Made by a program: the position numbers and the translations under genes. A DNA stretch of 64,000 nucleotides, from positions 1,121,311,862-1,121,375,861 of the forward strand of contig NC_056733.1 in NCBI RefSeq assembly GCF_019279795.1. Reading direction: 5' to 3'. The stretch comes from Protopterus annectens. Taxonomy: Eukaryota; Chordata; Ceratodontiformes; Protopteridae. Numbering within the stretch: the stretch's first letter is position 1; each line of letters starts with the position of its first letter. The notes beneath the pieces were generated by a model. It was given only the letters and a program-made list of their open reading frames with translations, searched no databases and had not been told where the DNA came from. Positions 22,547 through 34,086 of the stretch are shown one piece after another.

Positions 22547-23313
22547 ACTGAGTGCTGTATCACTGTGTGGTCTAAACTGTAGAAACTGCTTGCTCAGTTG
22601 TTGCTACAGGCTGTGTGGCTGGCTGTGTGTCTGGCTGGCTGTGGAGCTAGAACTTGAGTGCTGTCGTGCTCCATACAGACAAGGGTATAAACTGTAACAG
22701 CTATTTGATGTAGGTTTAAAAAATATATATATTTTTAAGTGTTAAGGCATGAGTGCCATGGCTTTCCATGCTGGCAGGGTATAGATTTTTTAGTAAACAG
22801 TTTGCTACAGTTTAAAAGAAGACTTTTTTTGTCTTAAGTAAAATAAGATCCGATGACGCTTGCTCTGTCTGGGTTAAACCTGTGACTTTGGATCCTGATA
22901 CTGGCCACTTCTAAAGCCTTTAGCTTATCTTGGCCCCACCCTCTTACCCATAATTCCCTCAGTCCAAGGTGGGAGCTACTGGTTGATAGCTTCTTTGTGT
23001 TTTTATCCGATTGGCCTGAGGGTTTAACTTGATCAGTCTTTCATTCTGCTCTTGTAAAAGCCTTACATTTTGGTAAGTGTGCTCATTTATTCAGAGCATC
23101 CTTGTGCCTGGCTTGGACACGTGATTACAGGTTTTGTATTGCTTCTAAAATCATTTGGCCTAAAAGTTAATACAAGTATATTTTTTGTACTTGTTTTGTT
23201 TCAGTGATATTTAACACTTCTGTGCTGCATTTTTTTATTTGTTGAATTTATCACTGTTATTTTCAAGGATTCCTGATATTGCAGGAATTCGTAATTCTGT
23301 TGTGTAGCATTTG
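22547..23313. other. unassigned interval with a segment repeated beyond copy C
   Basis: The only structure seen is a segment of about 100 bp (about 22961-23068, gtgggagctactggttgatag...cattctgctcttgt). It recurs at about 24749-24843 on the far side of DIRS copy C with roughly 85 percent identity by eye. Confidence 0.5.
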
Positions 23314-24704
23314 ATGTTCTTCATCTCACATTGCTGCAGTCCTTACACTTGGGTAGTCCGCTGTCCTCGGTCGGCCCGAATATCAAAGTATAAGGCTGAC
23401 GTCGGTCAAGACGCAGTTGACTGACATCAGGACGTCAGGGTACAAATGCGCATGACCGACGTCATATCCCCAGTCTTTTTTGCCGCATGTTCCGATGCAG
23501 AAGCAGTATTGCAAGTGCCGGTTGGCGTTCTGAAATTTTTCGTTTTCGGAGTTTCAGACAGAGTCAAAGTTGGCTAAGTACCCCGTTGGGGAATATTTTA
23601 GTTTTTTCTTGCCTCAGTGGTTTACCGGATGTCAGAAAGTGAATAATTGTATTTCTTGTGGGAAACAGATACCGCATAGAGACTATCATACTTTGTGTAT
23701 TCCTTGTTTAGGGCCTGAGCACGACGTTGTTGGGTGTCGCTCTTGTGCTAGATTTAATAAGCGCACTATAAAGAGAAGACTAGATTGTGCCAGGTTAGTC
23801 TTTGGGAAGCGGTGCAATTATAAAATGCCGTCGGATGCTCCGACGCCCGCTTCTTCAAAGAAGCGCAAGGACAAAGCAGTGAAGCCTAGGTTAGAAGAAC
23901 CGTCCGTTCCGGACGCCGGTTCTTTAGAGGTGTCGGTGGAGCCGGTGGTTCCACCGGAGGTTTCTTTGGGATCCCAGGGAGAGACCTTGTTGTTGCAGGA
24001 TGTGGCCTCTCAGGAGGCAGGTCAGGCTGATGGGGCTTCTCAGGTTACTATACTCCCCTCCCTGCCTAGGGTTGTTAGGCCTTCTCCTTCTGTTTCCAAG
24101 GCTTCTCCTAGAGGCCTCCTCCTGATAAGAGGCCTAGGGTGGAGCCTGAGCTAGGGAGTTTTGAGCAGGCTTCGGATGTTTCAGAGTCTTCGGCTGAAGA
24201 CTTGCAGGAGTACTCTCCTTATTCTGATTCTGATGTGGATGATTCTACTCCTTCTGCTTCTCCTCCTGAGGATTTTTCTTTTTCAGAAACTCTTCATTCC
24301 ATGAGGGAGCATTTTAAGTGGGAAGGTCAGGACTTCTCTGATTCCAGGAAAAGGCTTAGGGAATTTTTGTTTTTACCCCAGCATAGGCCTTTGGCTATAC
24401 CTCCTGTTTTGGATGTAGTGGAAGATGTTTTTACAGAGGCATCTCTTAATCCTGATTCTTTGCCTCCTGCTTCTGTTAAACCGGATAGGTATTACAGGGT
24501 GCCTGAAGTTCATAAGTATCTTTTTAAGAGTCCTAGGGCAGACCCAGAAACTGTTAGCCAGGGGCCTAAAGGTGTTAAGGCTTCTGTTGTCAAGAATCCG
24601 GTTCCTGCAGATAAAGAAGCCAGGGCCTTGGATAGATGGGGAAAGAAAGTTTATACTTCTTCCACTCTAGCTATGAGGGCTTTGAATTGCCAGTTTCACA
24701 TGTT
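23314..24704 (+). mobile_element. DIRS-type YR retrotransposon, copy C (5' part only)
   Basis: The left terminus atgttcttcatctcacattgctgcag is followed by the left repeat, leader and most of gag. Homology to other copies stops abruptly inside gag at cacatgtt (about 24704). The terminus matches the left arm of the ICR of copy A, giving the subfamily. No RT, YR or right end is found downstream; the following sequence leads into a CR1-like LINE. Confidence 0.85.
23629..24704 (+). pseudogene. gag-like ORF1, copy C (truncated)
   Basis: The usual ATG (23629) is followed by a 2-nt loss relative to other copies, so the Cys/His cluster (CISCGKQIP...CIPCLGPEHDVVGCRSC) is read in the frame that has no start of its own nearby. 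A second frameshift near 24115 moves into EPELGSFEQASD. The rest is intact up to RALDRWGKKVYTSSTLAMRALNCQFHM, where the element is cut off. The acidic, Ser/Glu-rich middle (about 24160-24290) is the best preserved version of this region in the window. Confidence 0.8.
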
Positions 24705-27700
24705 AATGCACTGTGGTGGGAGCAGAGAGCTAAATTCAACCTATCCAAAGTGGGAACTATTGGTTGATAGCATTTTGTGTTTCTGATTGGCCTGAAGGTT
24801 TAACTTCATCAGAGTCTTTCATTCTGCTCTTATCAAAGCCTTGCGTTTGTGCATCGCACAAACACCATTCCCATGCTTGCATATAAGACATTTTTCCAGT
24901 TTAAAACGCTCTCCTTAGTCTCCCACTGTTCACAGCTGCTCAGAGAACTGCCAGTTTTGTGTAGAGGGTGATATCTCTGCAAGTCATCTAATAGTATACT
25001 ATTAACGTCTCACTTTGACCTTTAAAGTGACTCTCCCTTACTCCTTCCTATCTGGAATTGTTTCCTTGCTTTACATAGCATAGGCTAGATTCAGACCTGC
25101 TGAATCGAGACTGGTATCACTGTGCTTTTGGACCAGCCCTTTTACATTGAGGGTCTCCCTGAACCCTTGGTTTTGCACAGGCTTGTGCTCTGTTTACCAG
25201 AGCTGCTCAATGTTTAGCCACTTCAGACAGAGGTCTGGAGTGAATCTGCTTTGAAATCCAAGCCATCCACTAAAAAAAAATGAAAATAGCACTGCGCTTT
25301 AACTGATTTTAATTGAATTGCTGCTTCATTTTTGCTGTTTGTGACAAAGTTCAGCTACCCAATTTCCTTTCCAAATACCACATTCAGAAAAATCCTACCA
25401 CCTTGGATGGGGGTAGTTCAGTCATTCCTCTTGGCAGCTTGATATGGTCCTCTTGGGACAGTGTAGCAATTGCTTCTTGTGTACTGACTGCCATTTACTC
25501 CTTAAGCAAACTAACACCACCCTATATGAGAGATGTGAATACATTGTGGAATTGGAGTCCGTTCTCTCTCAAAAACAAGCTAGACATCAAACAGGTTGTC
25601 AGCGCACACGCTTCACCTCTCACGCAAACCTTGCGTCTCTCAAATTAAGGTCATGACACACAAACCAACATACATGGAGGTACTCACGAAAAGCCTACCA
25701 AAAGGAGACCTCCTAAACGTGCACCACACACACTCACCACTAAGCATAAAGAAACCCCTACACGTAACACACACATCATGTCTCAACAAATAAGCCCCTA
25801 AGGCAAAATGCATCAAATGTTTTGGTCATAGGCATCTCCATAGTGAGACGCCAAGATGTCCCCCTTACCAGACTGAACAAGGTGGTCACGGTCAGCTGCC
25901 AAGATCTGACAAATCCCATATTCATTAAAGTCATTTGGCAAGTGCCGTTATGATTATTAGTCCATGTTGGAGTGAATGACTTGAGACTTACCTCTATGGA
26001 CTATATGAAATGAGACATGAATGGAACTGTGTCCCAGACAGGTGTCCCTAGCCCTAAGCAATATCATACCCTCACCCAGGATGATGCCATAATGTAAACA
26101 AAAAGTGATTGACGTCAGCAATTGGCTTAACTTCTGTTGTCAGTCCAGTGGGATCCAGTATCTGTCAGCCTGGGAGGATATGGTAGACAACTTGTTGCTT
26201 CGGTGGAGATCTGCACTATACCTGTTCCCCCTAGGCTTTTGAGTACTGGCAAAGGTTCTTGCCTCCCCCATAGTGCCTTTTTTTAGGCAATGTCAAAACA
26301 AATTTTCCAATGTAACAAAATCTAATTGAGAAACCCAGGGTTGTGCTGCTTAATGCTAGGAGTTTAAACACAAGACTTCACTCCTTGGAAGCACTTCTCA
26401 CCTTGGATGCTGACGTCTGCAGTTAGAGACATGTTTCAAGGCTGTTGAGAGCGACCCAGTCGTGCAAGGCTACAATGCCTTTCACATGTTCAGACCTCAA
26501 AATGAGCATGAGGGGGACCAAAGGTGGAGGTGTATCAGTATTCGTTAAAACCAAATACACTTTGAGACTGGTGAGATAGCATGACTTTGTCAAACTACTC
26601 CATATCCAATTAACGTTTGGGGAAAGTACCATACCACATCATTGCTAGCTGTAGATTCCCCCTCCATGAGCTAGGATAAGCACACAGTTTACCTTGATTT
26701 ACTGGAAGCCCTTGCCATACAGCCCAACACCTTAGTCATGGGAGATTAACTGTCCTTCCATAGACTTGGAGACATACATGAGTAAAAAAACGCTCACCCA
26801 GATGTTTCTGGACTTTAACATACATGCTCTGGAACAGATAGTTTGCACCCCCACTAGGGCCTCTAATGTTCTGGACATAGTATTTACCAACTTGGGTGGA
26901 AGGGATGTCATTGTTCTTCCCCCTGTCTGATTAGGTCAGACCAGATCAGTCTCGTTTGAAGTAGCTACTGGAACTGACACCCTCACAAGAGCAAACATTA
27001 TAAAAACTTTCACCAAAGCTAACTACAGCATACTAAGCAATGGTATAAAAAGCTTCATCCACCCACTGTTGCAGACACCAATGATCACTATACAGAAGTG
27101 TATGCATATGTCCTGTACAAACACTTGAGCGACTGCATAAACTCTGCCATACTTGTTTTGATCAAAGCAAGGTCTTTCCCTTAAAAACAAGCCACCATGG
27201 GTGGACTTCAAGTATCATCAGATTTTATAACAAGGAAGAAACTGTCCAAAAGCAAGAGCTCCTTTCTAAGGCTGTTCAGGAAAGTCAGAAATCTTGTAAT
27301 GTCTTCTAAAGGAAATTACGAAACTAAAATCTCATCCCTACGAAACTAAAACCTCATCTCTAGCCAAGGATAATCATAAGGCATTCTAACTACATCCAAA
27401 GTCTAAAAGGGAATGCCCAGCTATGTGTTGAACTGGTTGTAGATGGGATCACTCATACTACACCAGAAGATATTGCCAACCTAGCTGACAGATTCAGCAC
27501 AAACTTCACCCACCTACCATATCCCAAAGCATACCTGACACCAGTCCTCTGCCTAGTATTTCTAGAGAACAGATCATCTCTGTGCTCGCCAAGGCCAAAA
27601 ATACAGCCTGTGGGACCAGATAATATCCCAAGTTTACTAAATCTAAAACGAGAACTAGTGGACCCGCTTGGTGTTCTGTTTAATCATAGTTTGAGAACTG

Positions 27701-29150
27701 GCTATGTGCCTGCAGAATGGAGAACAGCAACAGTAATCCCCCTGTACAAAGAGGGGCCATCAACTGACCCTGGAAACTAAATACCATTAAGTCTAACCAG
27801 CCTCATCTGCAAGGCCATGGAAAGAATTATCATGGACCTAATCAACAAGGACATGTGACCTCTAAATGCTAAACTCAGCCCAGTTTGGCTTTAAGGGAAG
27901 ATCATGCTTATTAAACCTGGTAGACCTTGAGAATGTCAGCAAAGGCACACAGCCTATCTTGACCTTGCCAAGGCTTTTCACACAATTGGCATCATTGAGA
28001 AACTCTCCCAGATAGGGATTGACCCTTGCGTTACTAGATGGGTAGCCAACTGGCTAACCGACGGAACACACTATAAAAATGGAGACTCTACCAGTCACCA
28101 GTGGAGTAGTACAGGGATCTGTGCTGGGCCCCTTACTGTTGGTATCTATTTCCCAGAAGTCCAGGCCAAAGTAGACTGCCTTTGAGACTCCAAGTTTGCT
28201 GATGACTGCAGAGTGGGAGCAATCATAGTACTCTAATGATGACAACATATTACAAGAAGGGCTAATGCAAATAAATGATTGGTGCCAAAGCCACGGTCTA
28301 AAACTAAATGGAAAAAAATGCATTATTATTCCCTTTGGCAAAATGGAATTGCCTACAAATTACAATATTGACAGCTCCCCAGTGGTGCGAGACTTGGGAA
28401 CACAAGTTGATAGCGGTCTGAATATAGACAACTAAGTTTCCACAGTGGTAAGGAAAGCCTTCTGTGTGGCCCACCTCATAAGCAAGGGCATACCATCCTT
28501 TTCAAGGGATGTTATAACTCCATTGTACTTGACTCTCCTCAAACCACTAATATAACATTATGCACCCTTTTGTGTGCATCTTGCCAGACACCTGCAGCAG
28601 TTGGGGAGACCTCATAGGTTTCTCGCTAAGAAAATACATGGACTGCAAACCATTACCTATGTGGACAGGCTGAAAGCCCTTTCACTTTACTCTGCATCTT
28701 GTATGCTGCTGAGAGGTGACTTGTGCCTGGCCTATAGGACCATCTCCATCCCTGCCCACATCCACAAGTCAGATGGCTCAAGAGACGCTCCCTCTAGAGA
28801 TCTCCGTCTAGCTTGTGACATTAGCAGATCATGCTAAAGAGACAGGTGTCTCCCAGAGAATGCCGCTTCTTTGGAGTAGACTCCTTCTTCAATTAAAACA
28901 GATTTCCTCACTGACCTTGTTCAAACGCAGCCTAGATAATTAAATGGAAGACTGCAAAGTCGCCCCTGGGTGGCACCCTTGTCCCTCATGGACAAGGGTG
29001 GCTGGTGTTTGATCACAGACCTGTATTCATAAATTTGTTCTGTGACTTATCCAAAAAAGAACAGATAGTGATACTTAGGATTAACATGGCTAGGCTTGTA
29101 AAGGCTCTAGGGCCGCTGGAGTAGTAACCTCCTGCGAACCTATGAACTCA
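24705..29150 (+). mobile_element. CR1-like LINE with esterase-type ORF1, near full length
   Basis: The domain order on the + strand follows the CR1 superfamily. A basic/Cys-containing region (KCIKCFGHRHLHSETPRCPPY near 25809) precedes an SGNH-esterase-like motif VHVGVND (25960-25980). The endonuclease follows (LLNARSLNTRLHSLEALL near 26350, GD-N box near 26741, HALEQIVCTPTRASNVLDIVF near 26820). Then comes RT (NIPSLLNLKRELVDPLGVLFNHSL near 27627, ISLTSLICKAMERII near 27800, YLDLAKAF near 27960, catalytic FADD at 28195-28206). A thumb region (YVDRLKALSLYSASCMLLRGDL near 28660) and a 3' UTR ending near 29150 complete it. Many stops and indels occur. The left limit is uncertain because the 5' UTR is not known. 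Confidence 0.75.
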
Positions 29151-29304
29151 CCAGATCTAGTTTGCAGTCATTCGTAGCTGCAGCGAAGTGTCTGGCTTTG
29201 CTTGGTGATTTGATTTTTGTTGGACCTTGTATAAGATTGGCGAGATCTTTGTTCAGTTAACCCTTAGGATAGTGGTTAACTTTTTTCTGTGGGTTTTTAG
29301 GTAG
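29151..29304. other. short interval between CR1-like LINE and DIRS copy D
   Basis: These 154 bp have no recognisable content. As the left flank of D they should correspond to the leader of the older element X, whose gag begins 110 bp after the right end of D. That continuity is inferred from position only. Confidence 0.35.
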
Positions 29305-29620
29305 ATGTTCTTCGTGTTTCACTGTTGCAGTCATTACATTTGGGTAATCTACTGGCAGGTTGACCTCACTCGGCCTGAATAACCAAGTCTTGGGTCCTGC
29401 GTCTGTTGCTGTCTCCTTCCATGACGTCAGGTTGTCGGGAGTATAAAACATGCAGCAGACGCCATTTTATTCAGTCTTTCTTGTCACGCGGTGCCCAAAG
29501 TAGAAGCAGTTCGCAAGTGCTGGTCTGCCGACTCCTGAAATTTTCGTATTCTAGTTTCAGAACCGAAGTCTTCAAACTATAAAGTACCCCATTGGGGAAA
29601 CTTTTTCTTGCTCCTTATCG

Positions 29621-31401
29621 ATGTCAGTAAAAGTTAATAATTGCATTACTTGTGGGAATCAAATACCTCATAAGGATTTTCATTTGTACTGTATTCCTTG
29701 CCTCGGCCCAGATCACAACTTGCCTTGCTGTCGATTTTGTGCTAGATTTAACCAACGCATTATTAAGCATCGGTATATTTTTGCTTCTAAATATTTTGGT
29801 ACAAGATTTAATTATCCTGAAATGTCGTCCGTTAGCAATCCGACTGCCGGAGTTCCCAAAAAACGCAAAGAAGACAGAGACAGACAGTCTAGGTCCAAAA
29901 CCGACGACTAAGCTTCTAAGCCACTCGCCGGTACTCAGTGAGGCACTTTCACAGCCCCTGATGCCCTCTACTTTTGAGTCGCATGCCAACTCCTGAGACA
30001 CCCATTCGGAGTCTGGTACGCCCTGGGATTCTCAGAGTATTGAACCCGCGGATGTCTCTCCCTTGGATGGGTCCAGAGCCGCTGAGCAGGCACCGGCTTC
30101 TGAGGGTGTTTTCAGGCCTCAACATTTTTTTATATTAAACCGATGCCAGCAACAAAAAAAAAGGTCAAAAACATCCTATGTGTAAAAAAAAAAAAAACAA
30201 AAAAAAAACCGCATGAGCCACGTGCTCAGGCCCCTATGCCTAAAAAACGGATCAAAATGGCTGAGGATATTACCTTGATCAGGGGTTTCTAAGCCCCCCC
30301 CCCCTGCTTAAGAGGTTTAGGCAAGGCACTGATTATGAATCTTCAGATCAGGTTTCTATTTCTTCTGATCAGGAATTTTCTATTCCACCCTATGAGGATT
30401 CTGATGCAGAGGAATCCATCCCATCTGCATCTCCTCCTGAGGATCTCCCTTTTGGAGTGACTTTGCATACTTTAAGGGAACATTTTCACTGGGAGAGTCA
30501 GGGCTTCTCTGAATCAAAAAAGAGGCTTAGGGATTTCCTTCTTCCTCAGCATAGGACTTTGGCAGTACCTCCTGTATTAGACATTGTTGTGTTTTCGGAA
30601 TCAAGCATGGCTCCTGATTCCCTGCCTCTGGCAACTAGTAAGCCAGACCGATATTACAGGGTTCCTGACTCCCACAAATTTCTATTCAAAAATCCTGCTG
30701 CTGATCCTGAGTATTTCTGAGGGTCCCATGGGTGTAATGGCCTCTACAGTCAAAAATCTTACCCCCCTCTGATAGAGATTCCAGGGCGCTGGATAGATGG
30801 GGAAAGAAGGTTTATACATCTGCAACCTTGGCAATCAGGGCCTTAAACTGCCATTTTCATATGCTTAAATATCAATAGCATGTTATGGGCTTACTGAAAC
30901 AGAAAATGTTTATCTCTGTGTGGAAAGGAATTATTGGATTCAGCAGAACAGGTCGGAAAGCATACTTTGCAATGTGGTTTTGATTCCTTGGAGGCCTCTT
31001 GTAGGGCTGCCATTACTGGATCTGTGATTAAAAGGCATGCCTGGCTCAAGGAGCAAAATCTGCCTGATCATGTTAAAGCCAAAATGTTTGATGCCCCTTT
31101 GCAGCATGATAATCTGTTTGGTAATAAGGCAGAAGAGGTTTTAAAGAAAATGGAAGATGAAGCTAAATCTGTGCAAACTGTAAAAGATTTCTTGCAAGTG
31201 CAGCCACCCAGGTTCAGTAGACACTGGTCTACTAAAAATTGGTCCTTTCCTGTGTCCAACAGAGCCACTCGAGGCAAATCCAGGTGCTCAAAAGGCTCCA
31301 GATAGCAATCACAGGGTTCTTACAGGTCAAAGCAATGGGGTGCCTCCACCTCCAAATCTGGAGGAAACAAAGCACAACCCTACAGTAAGCAGTCTCAGTG
31401 A
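29621..31401 (+). pseudogene. gag-like ORF1, copy D
   Basis: From ATG 29621 the frame gives MSVKVNNCITCGNQI and an intact Cys/His cluster (CIPCLGPDHNLPCCRFC), then stops at 29911. Further Gag blocks continue in other frames: TLHTLREHFHWESQGFSES (about 30457), RYYRVPDSHKFLF (about 30650), WGKKVYTSATLAIRALNCHFHM (about 30805), and DSAEQVGKHTLQCGFDSLEAS (about 30937). An Arg-rich tail ends at TGA 31399-31401. Long A runs around 30155-30210 and a C run near 30294 mark slippage-prone spots. The stop overlaps as GTGA rather than the ATGA of other copies. Confidence 0.8.
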
Positions 31402-33291
31402 CTTTCCTCTACCATCACCAAGCACTTTTGGCAGCCCCCTTGGGGGGGAAAACTAGCACTTCATGGTCAAAATTGGCAGTTAATTACCCAGGACAAGTGG
31501 GTATTAAACATAGTATCCCAGGGGGTGCAGATTTCATTTCCATATTTTGCCAATACCAAACGGATGGCCAGATCTGCCACAAAACCAGTGGGCAGAGGCC
31601 CAGAAACAAGTCATGTCCCTAATGAATATGGGGACTATTCAACCAGTACCAGAAAAGGAAAAAGGACAAGGTTTTTATTCAAGACTATTCCTGGTACCCA
31701 GAAAAGACAATTCATGGCGTCCAATACTGGACTTAACGATTTTTGAACACATTCCTGGACATTCCAAAATTCAAAATGCTGACTTTACAACAGCTACTGC
31801 CTATGCTAGGCAGGAATGCTTGGTTAGTAACTCTAGACTTGAGTCATACCTGCATATTCCAATAAGGGAATCATGCAGAAGATACCTCCGCTTCAAAGCC
31901 GGTTTCTTACATTACCAGTTCTCTGCACTGCCCTTTGGCTTATCTACTGCGCCCAGGGTCTTTACAAAGTGCCTGGCACCAGTAATCGCATTCTGCAGAC
32001 AAAGAAGCATTCAGATTTACCCTCATCTGGACTACTGTCACATTCAAGCCGAGGACAAAGGACACACTTCAACATCTGGCGTTTGTAAAAAGGCTTCTAG
32101 CATGCCTGGGGTACACCATAAATGAAAAGAAATCACAACTGGTACCCCCTCAAATAATTACATTCCTAGGTGCAAGCTTGAATACAACTGCTCAGATGGC
32201 TTACCTCACACCAGACAAAGGCAACTGACAACATACTTCAAACAAATGGCAACAAAAACCCAGTTATCTGCAAGACCAATTCTGCAGGCTTTGGGGTTCA
32301 TGGCATCCTGCATTCTACTAGTTTCATATGTGAGATTGCATATGAGGGAACTTCAGTGGTACCTAAAAAGTTTATGGAGTCAACATTGTCACAGTCTGGA
32401 AACGATGATTCCTCTCCTTCCCTGTCTACAACAGGAGTTTCTTTGGTGGGCAGAGACATGTCACCAAAACAAGGGACTGTCATTCACTCTACCCCCTGCC
32501 ACCCATACCCTAACTACAGCCACATCACACTATGTTTGGGGGGGGGCCCACCTGGCTGGGAGATGCATTCAGGGCAAATGGAGCCCAAACCAAATGCATC
32601 TGCATATCAACCAGAAAGAGATGCTAGCTGTTCAGAATGCTCTGACAGCCTTTAAGGACTTGCTTCATCCAGGACAACTACTGATGAAGACTGACAACAC
32701 CACAGTTATGTGGTACATAAACAAGCAGGGGGGTACACATTCCTTCCCCCTTTGCAGACTAGCCATGGCCTTGTGGAACACAGCCTTGACTTACCAAATA
32801 CATCTTCAAGCTCAATTCCTGCCAGGAAAACAAAATACTCTGGCAGACCTAAGTAGAAATCTTATGGACCCACACGAATGGAAACTGGATCCACAAATCT
32901 TCAGCATGTTGATACATAAATGGGGGAGCCCAGACATCTATTTGCCTCTTCCCAAAATTATCAGTTGGACAAATTCTGCACAAGAACTCATCACAAAAGA
33001 GCATGGAAAGTGGATGCCCTATCCTTCAGCTGGAAAAACCTTTCAGTCTATACCTTTCCCCCTCTGCCTCTACTCTCCAAGGTCTTACTAAAAGTCGGAC
33101 AGGAAAAAACAAAAATGATCCCAGTTGCTCTGGACTGGCCTCTCCAGCACTGGTACCCACTCCTAAGGAATATGTCTCTACTTCCTCCATGGTACTTGCC
33201 ACAAATACCTCATCTACTGCCTCAGCAGAACAATCAAATTCTGCACACTCCGCTCCAAACTCTGAATCTTGCAGCATGGCTGATCAATTAA
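31399..33291 (+). pseudogene. RT-RNase H with methyltransferase-like block, copy D
   Basis: RT is read from about 31547 (GQGFYSRLFLVPRKDNSWRP) through SALPFGLSTAPRVFTKCLAPV. The catalytic box is HLDYC instead of YLDDC: the second Asp codon is TAC at 32033-32035. After a frameshift near 32060, RNase H is open from 32246 to 33091. Its TTDAS motif is altered to TTATSHY, while TDNTTVMWYINKQ is kept. The methyltransferase-like block continues in another frame to 33291 (WKVDALSFSW, VALDWPLQHWYPLL). Loss of the catalytic Asp means this RT would be dead even if the frame were whole. Confidence 0.83.
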
Positions 33292-33842
33292 TTATTCAAA
33301 CATCTCTCAGTAAATCTGTGATGGATGTCAGTTTGGAAGCCAGAAGGCCTAGTACTAGAAAATCTTATGCTGATAAATGTAAGAGATTCTGTGCTTGGAA
33401 CCAAGCACAAGGAACAGACGCAGCAAAGCCCCAATATTGGTCAGATTTTACAATATTTGATTGAGATGCTTGACAAGGGCCTGTCTTTTTTTCTTCAATA
33501 AAAATCCATGCCTCTGCCATCTCTGCTCATTACAACACAGAGCATCCCCTCTCTTCTCATCCTCTGTTTAAACAGCATCTTAGAGAGGCCAAAAATTTAA
33601 GGCCTCCCAGAAGATCATCAGCTCCAGCATGGGACCTCAATTTTGTGCTGGAAAAACTTGCCCTGCCTCCTTTTGAACCAGTAGCTATCGCGGATTTTAT
33701 CTTGGAAAACAGCTTTTCCCTTGGCAGTCACTTCAGCAAGAAGGGTTTCAAAACTACAGACTCTCATGGCAGTGGAGCCTTTTATTTTATTTTACCTGGA
33801 CAGGGTGTCCCTCAGGACCCAATCCTTTTATGCCTAAGGTGG
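33189..33842 (+). pseudogene. tyrosine recombinase of copy D, 5' part
   Basis: It starts at the Met of MVLATNTSS, the equivalent of the start in other copies, and reads LEARRPSTRKSYADKCKRFCAWN. It then loses frame near 33440-33480. The central domain is present but disrupted (WDLNFVLEKLALPPFEP near 33630, and a stretch with small deletions up to QSFYAKVV-like sequence). It breaks at ggtggt (33842) where copy E begins, and continues at 39364. Confidence 0.8.
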
Positions 33843-33957
33843 TGATCATCGTGCATACAGCTGCAGTCATAACAGATGGGTTATCCTGCCGTCAGGCAGG
33901 TCCTCGGTCGGCCGAATTCCAAAGTCTAGGTCATTTTCTTCAGTTTTTCTTGCCGCG
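33843..33957 (+). repeat. left inverted repeat of copy E, internally deleted
   Basis: It matches the right repeat (39161-39318) at both ends but lacks about 67 bp in the middle (the join is at about 33932). The missing part contains the TGACGTCA and TATA-like segment. The outer end also lacks the gtt present in the ICR version (gatcatcg against atgttcatcg). Confidence 0.8.
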
Positions 33958-34086
33958 CGGTGCCCGAAGCAGAAGCAGTTCACAAGTGCCGGTCAGCCAG
34001 CTCCTGAGATTTACGAAAAATATTTCAGCCGAAGTCTTCTTGAAAGCTAAGTACCCTGTTGGGGAAACTTTTCTTGCCTCAGACCG

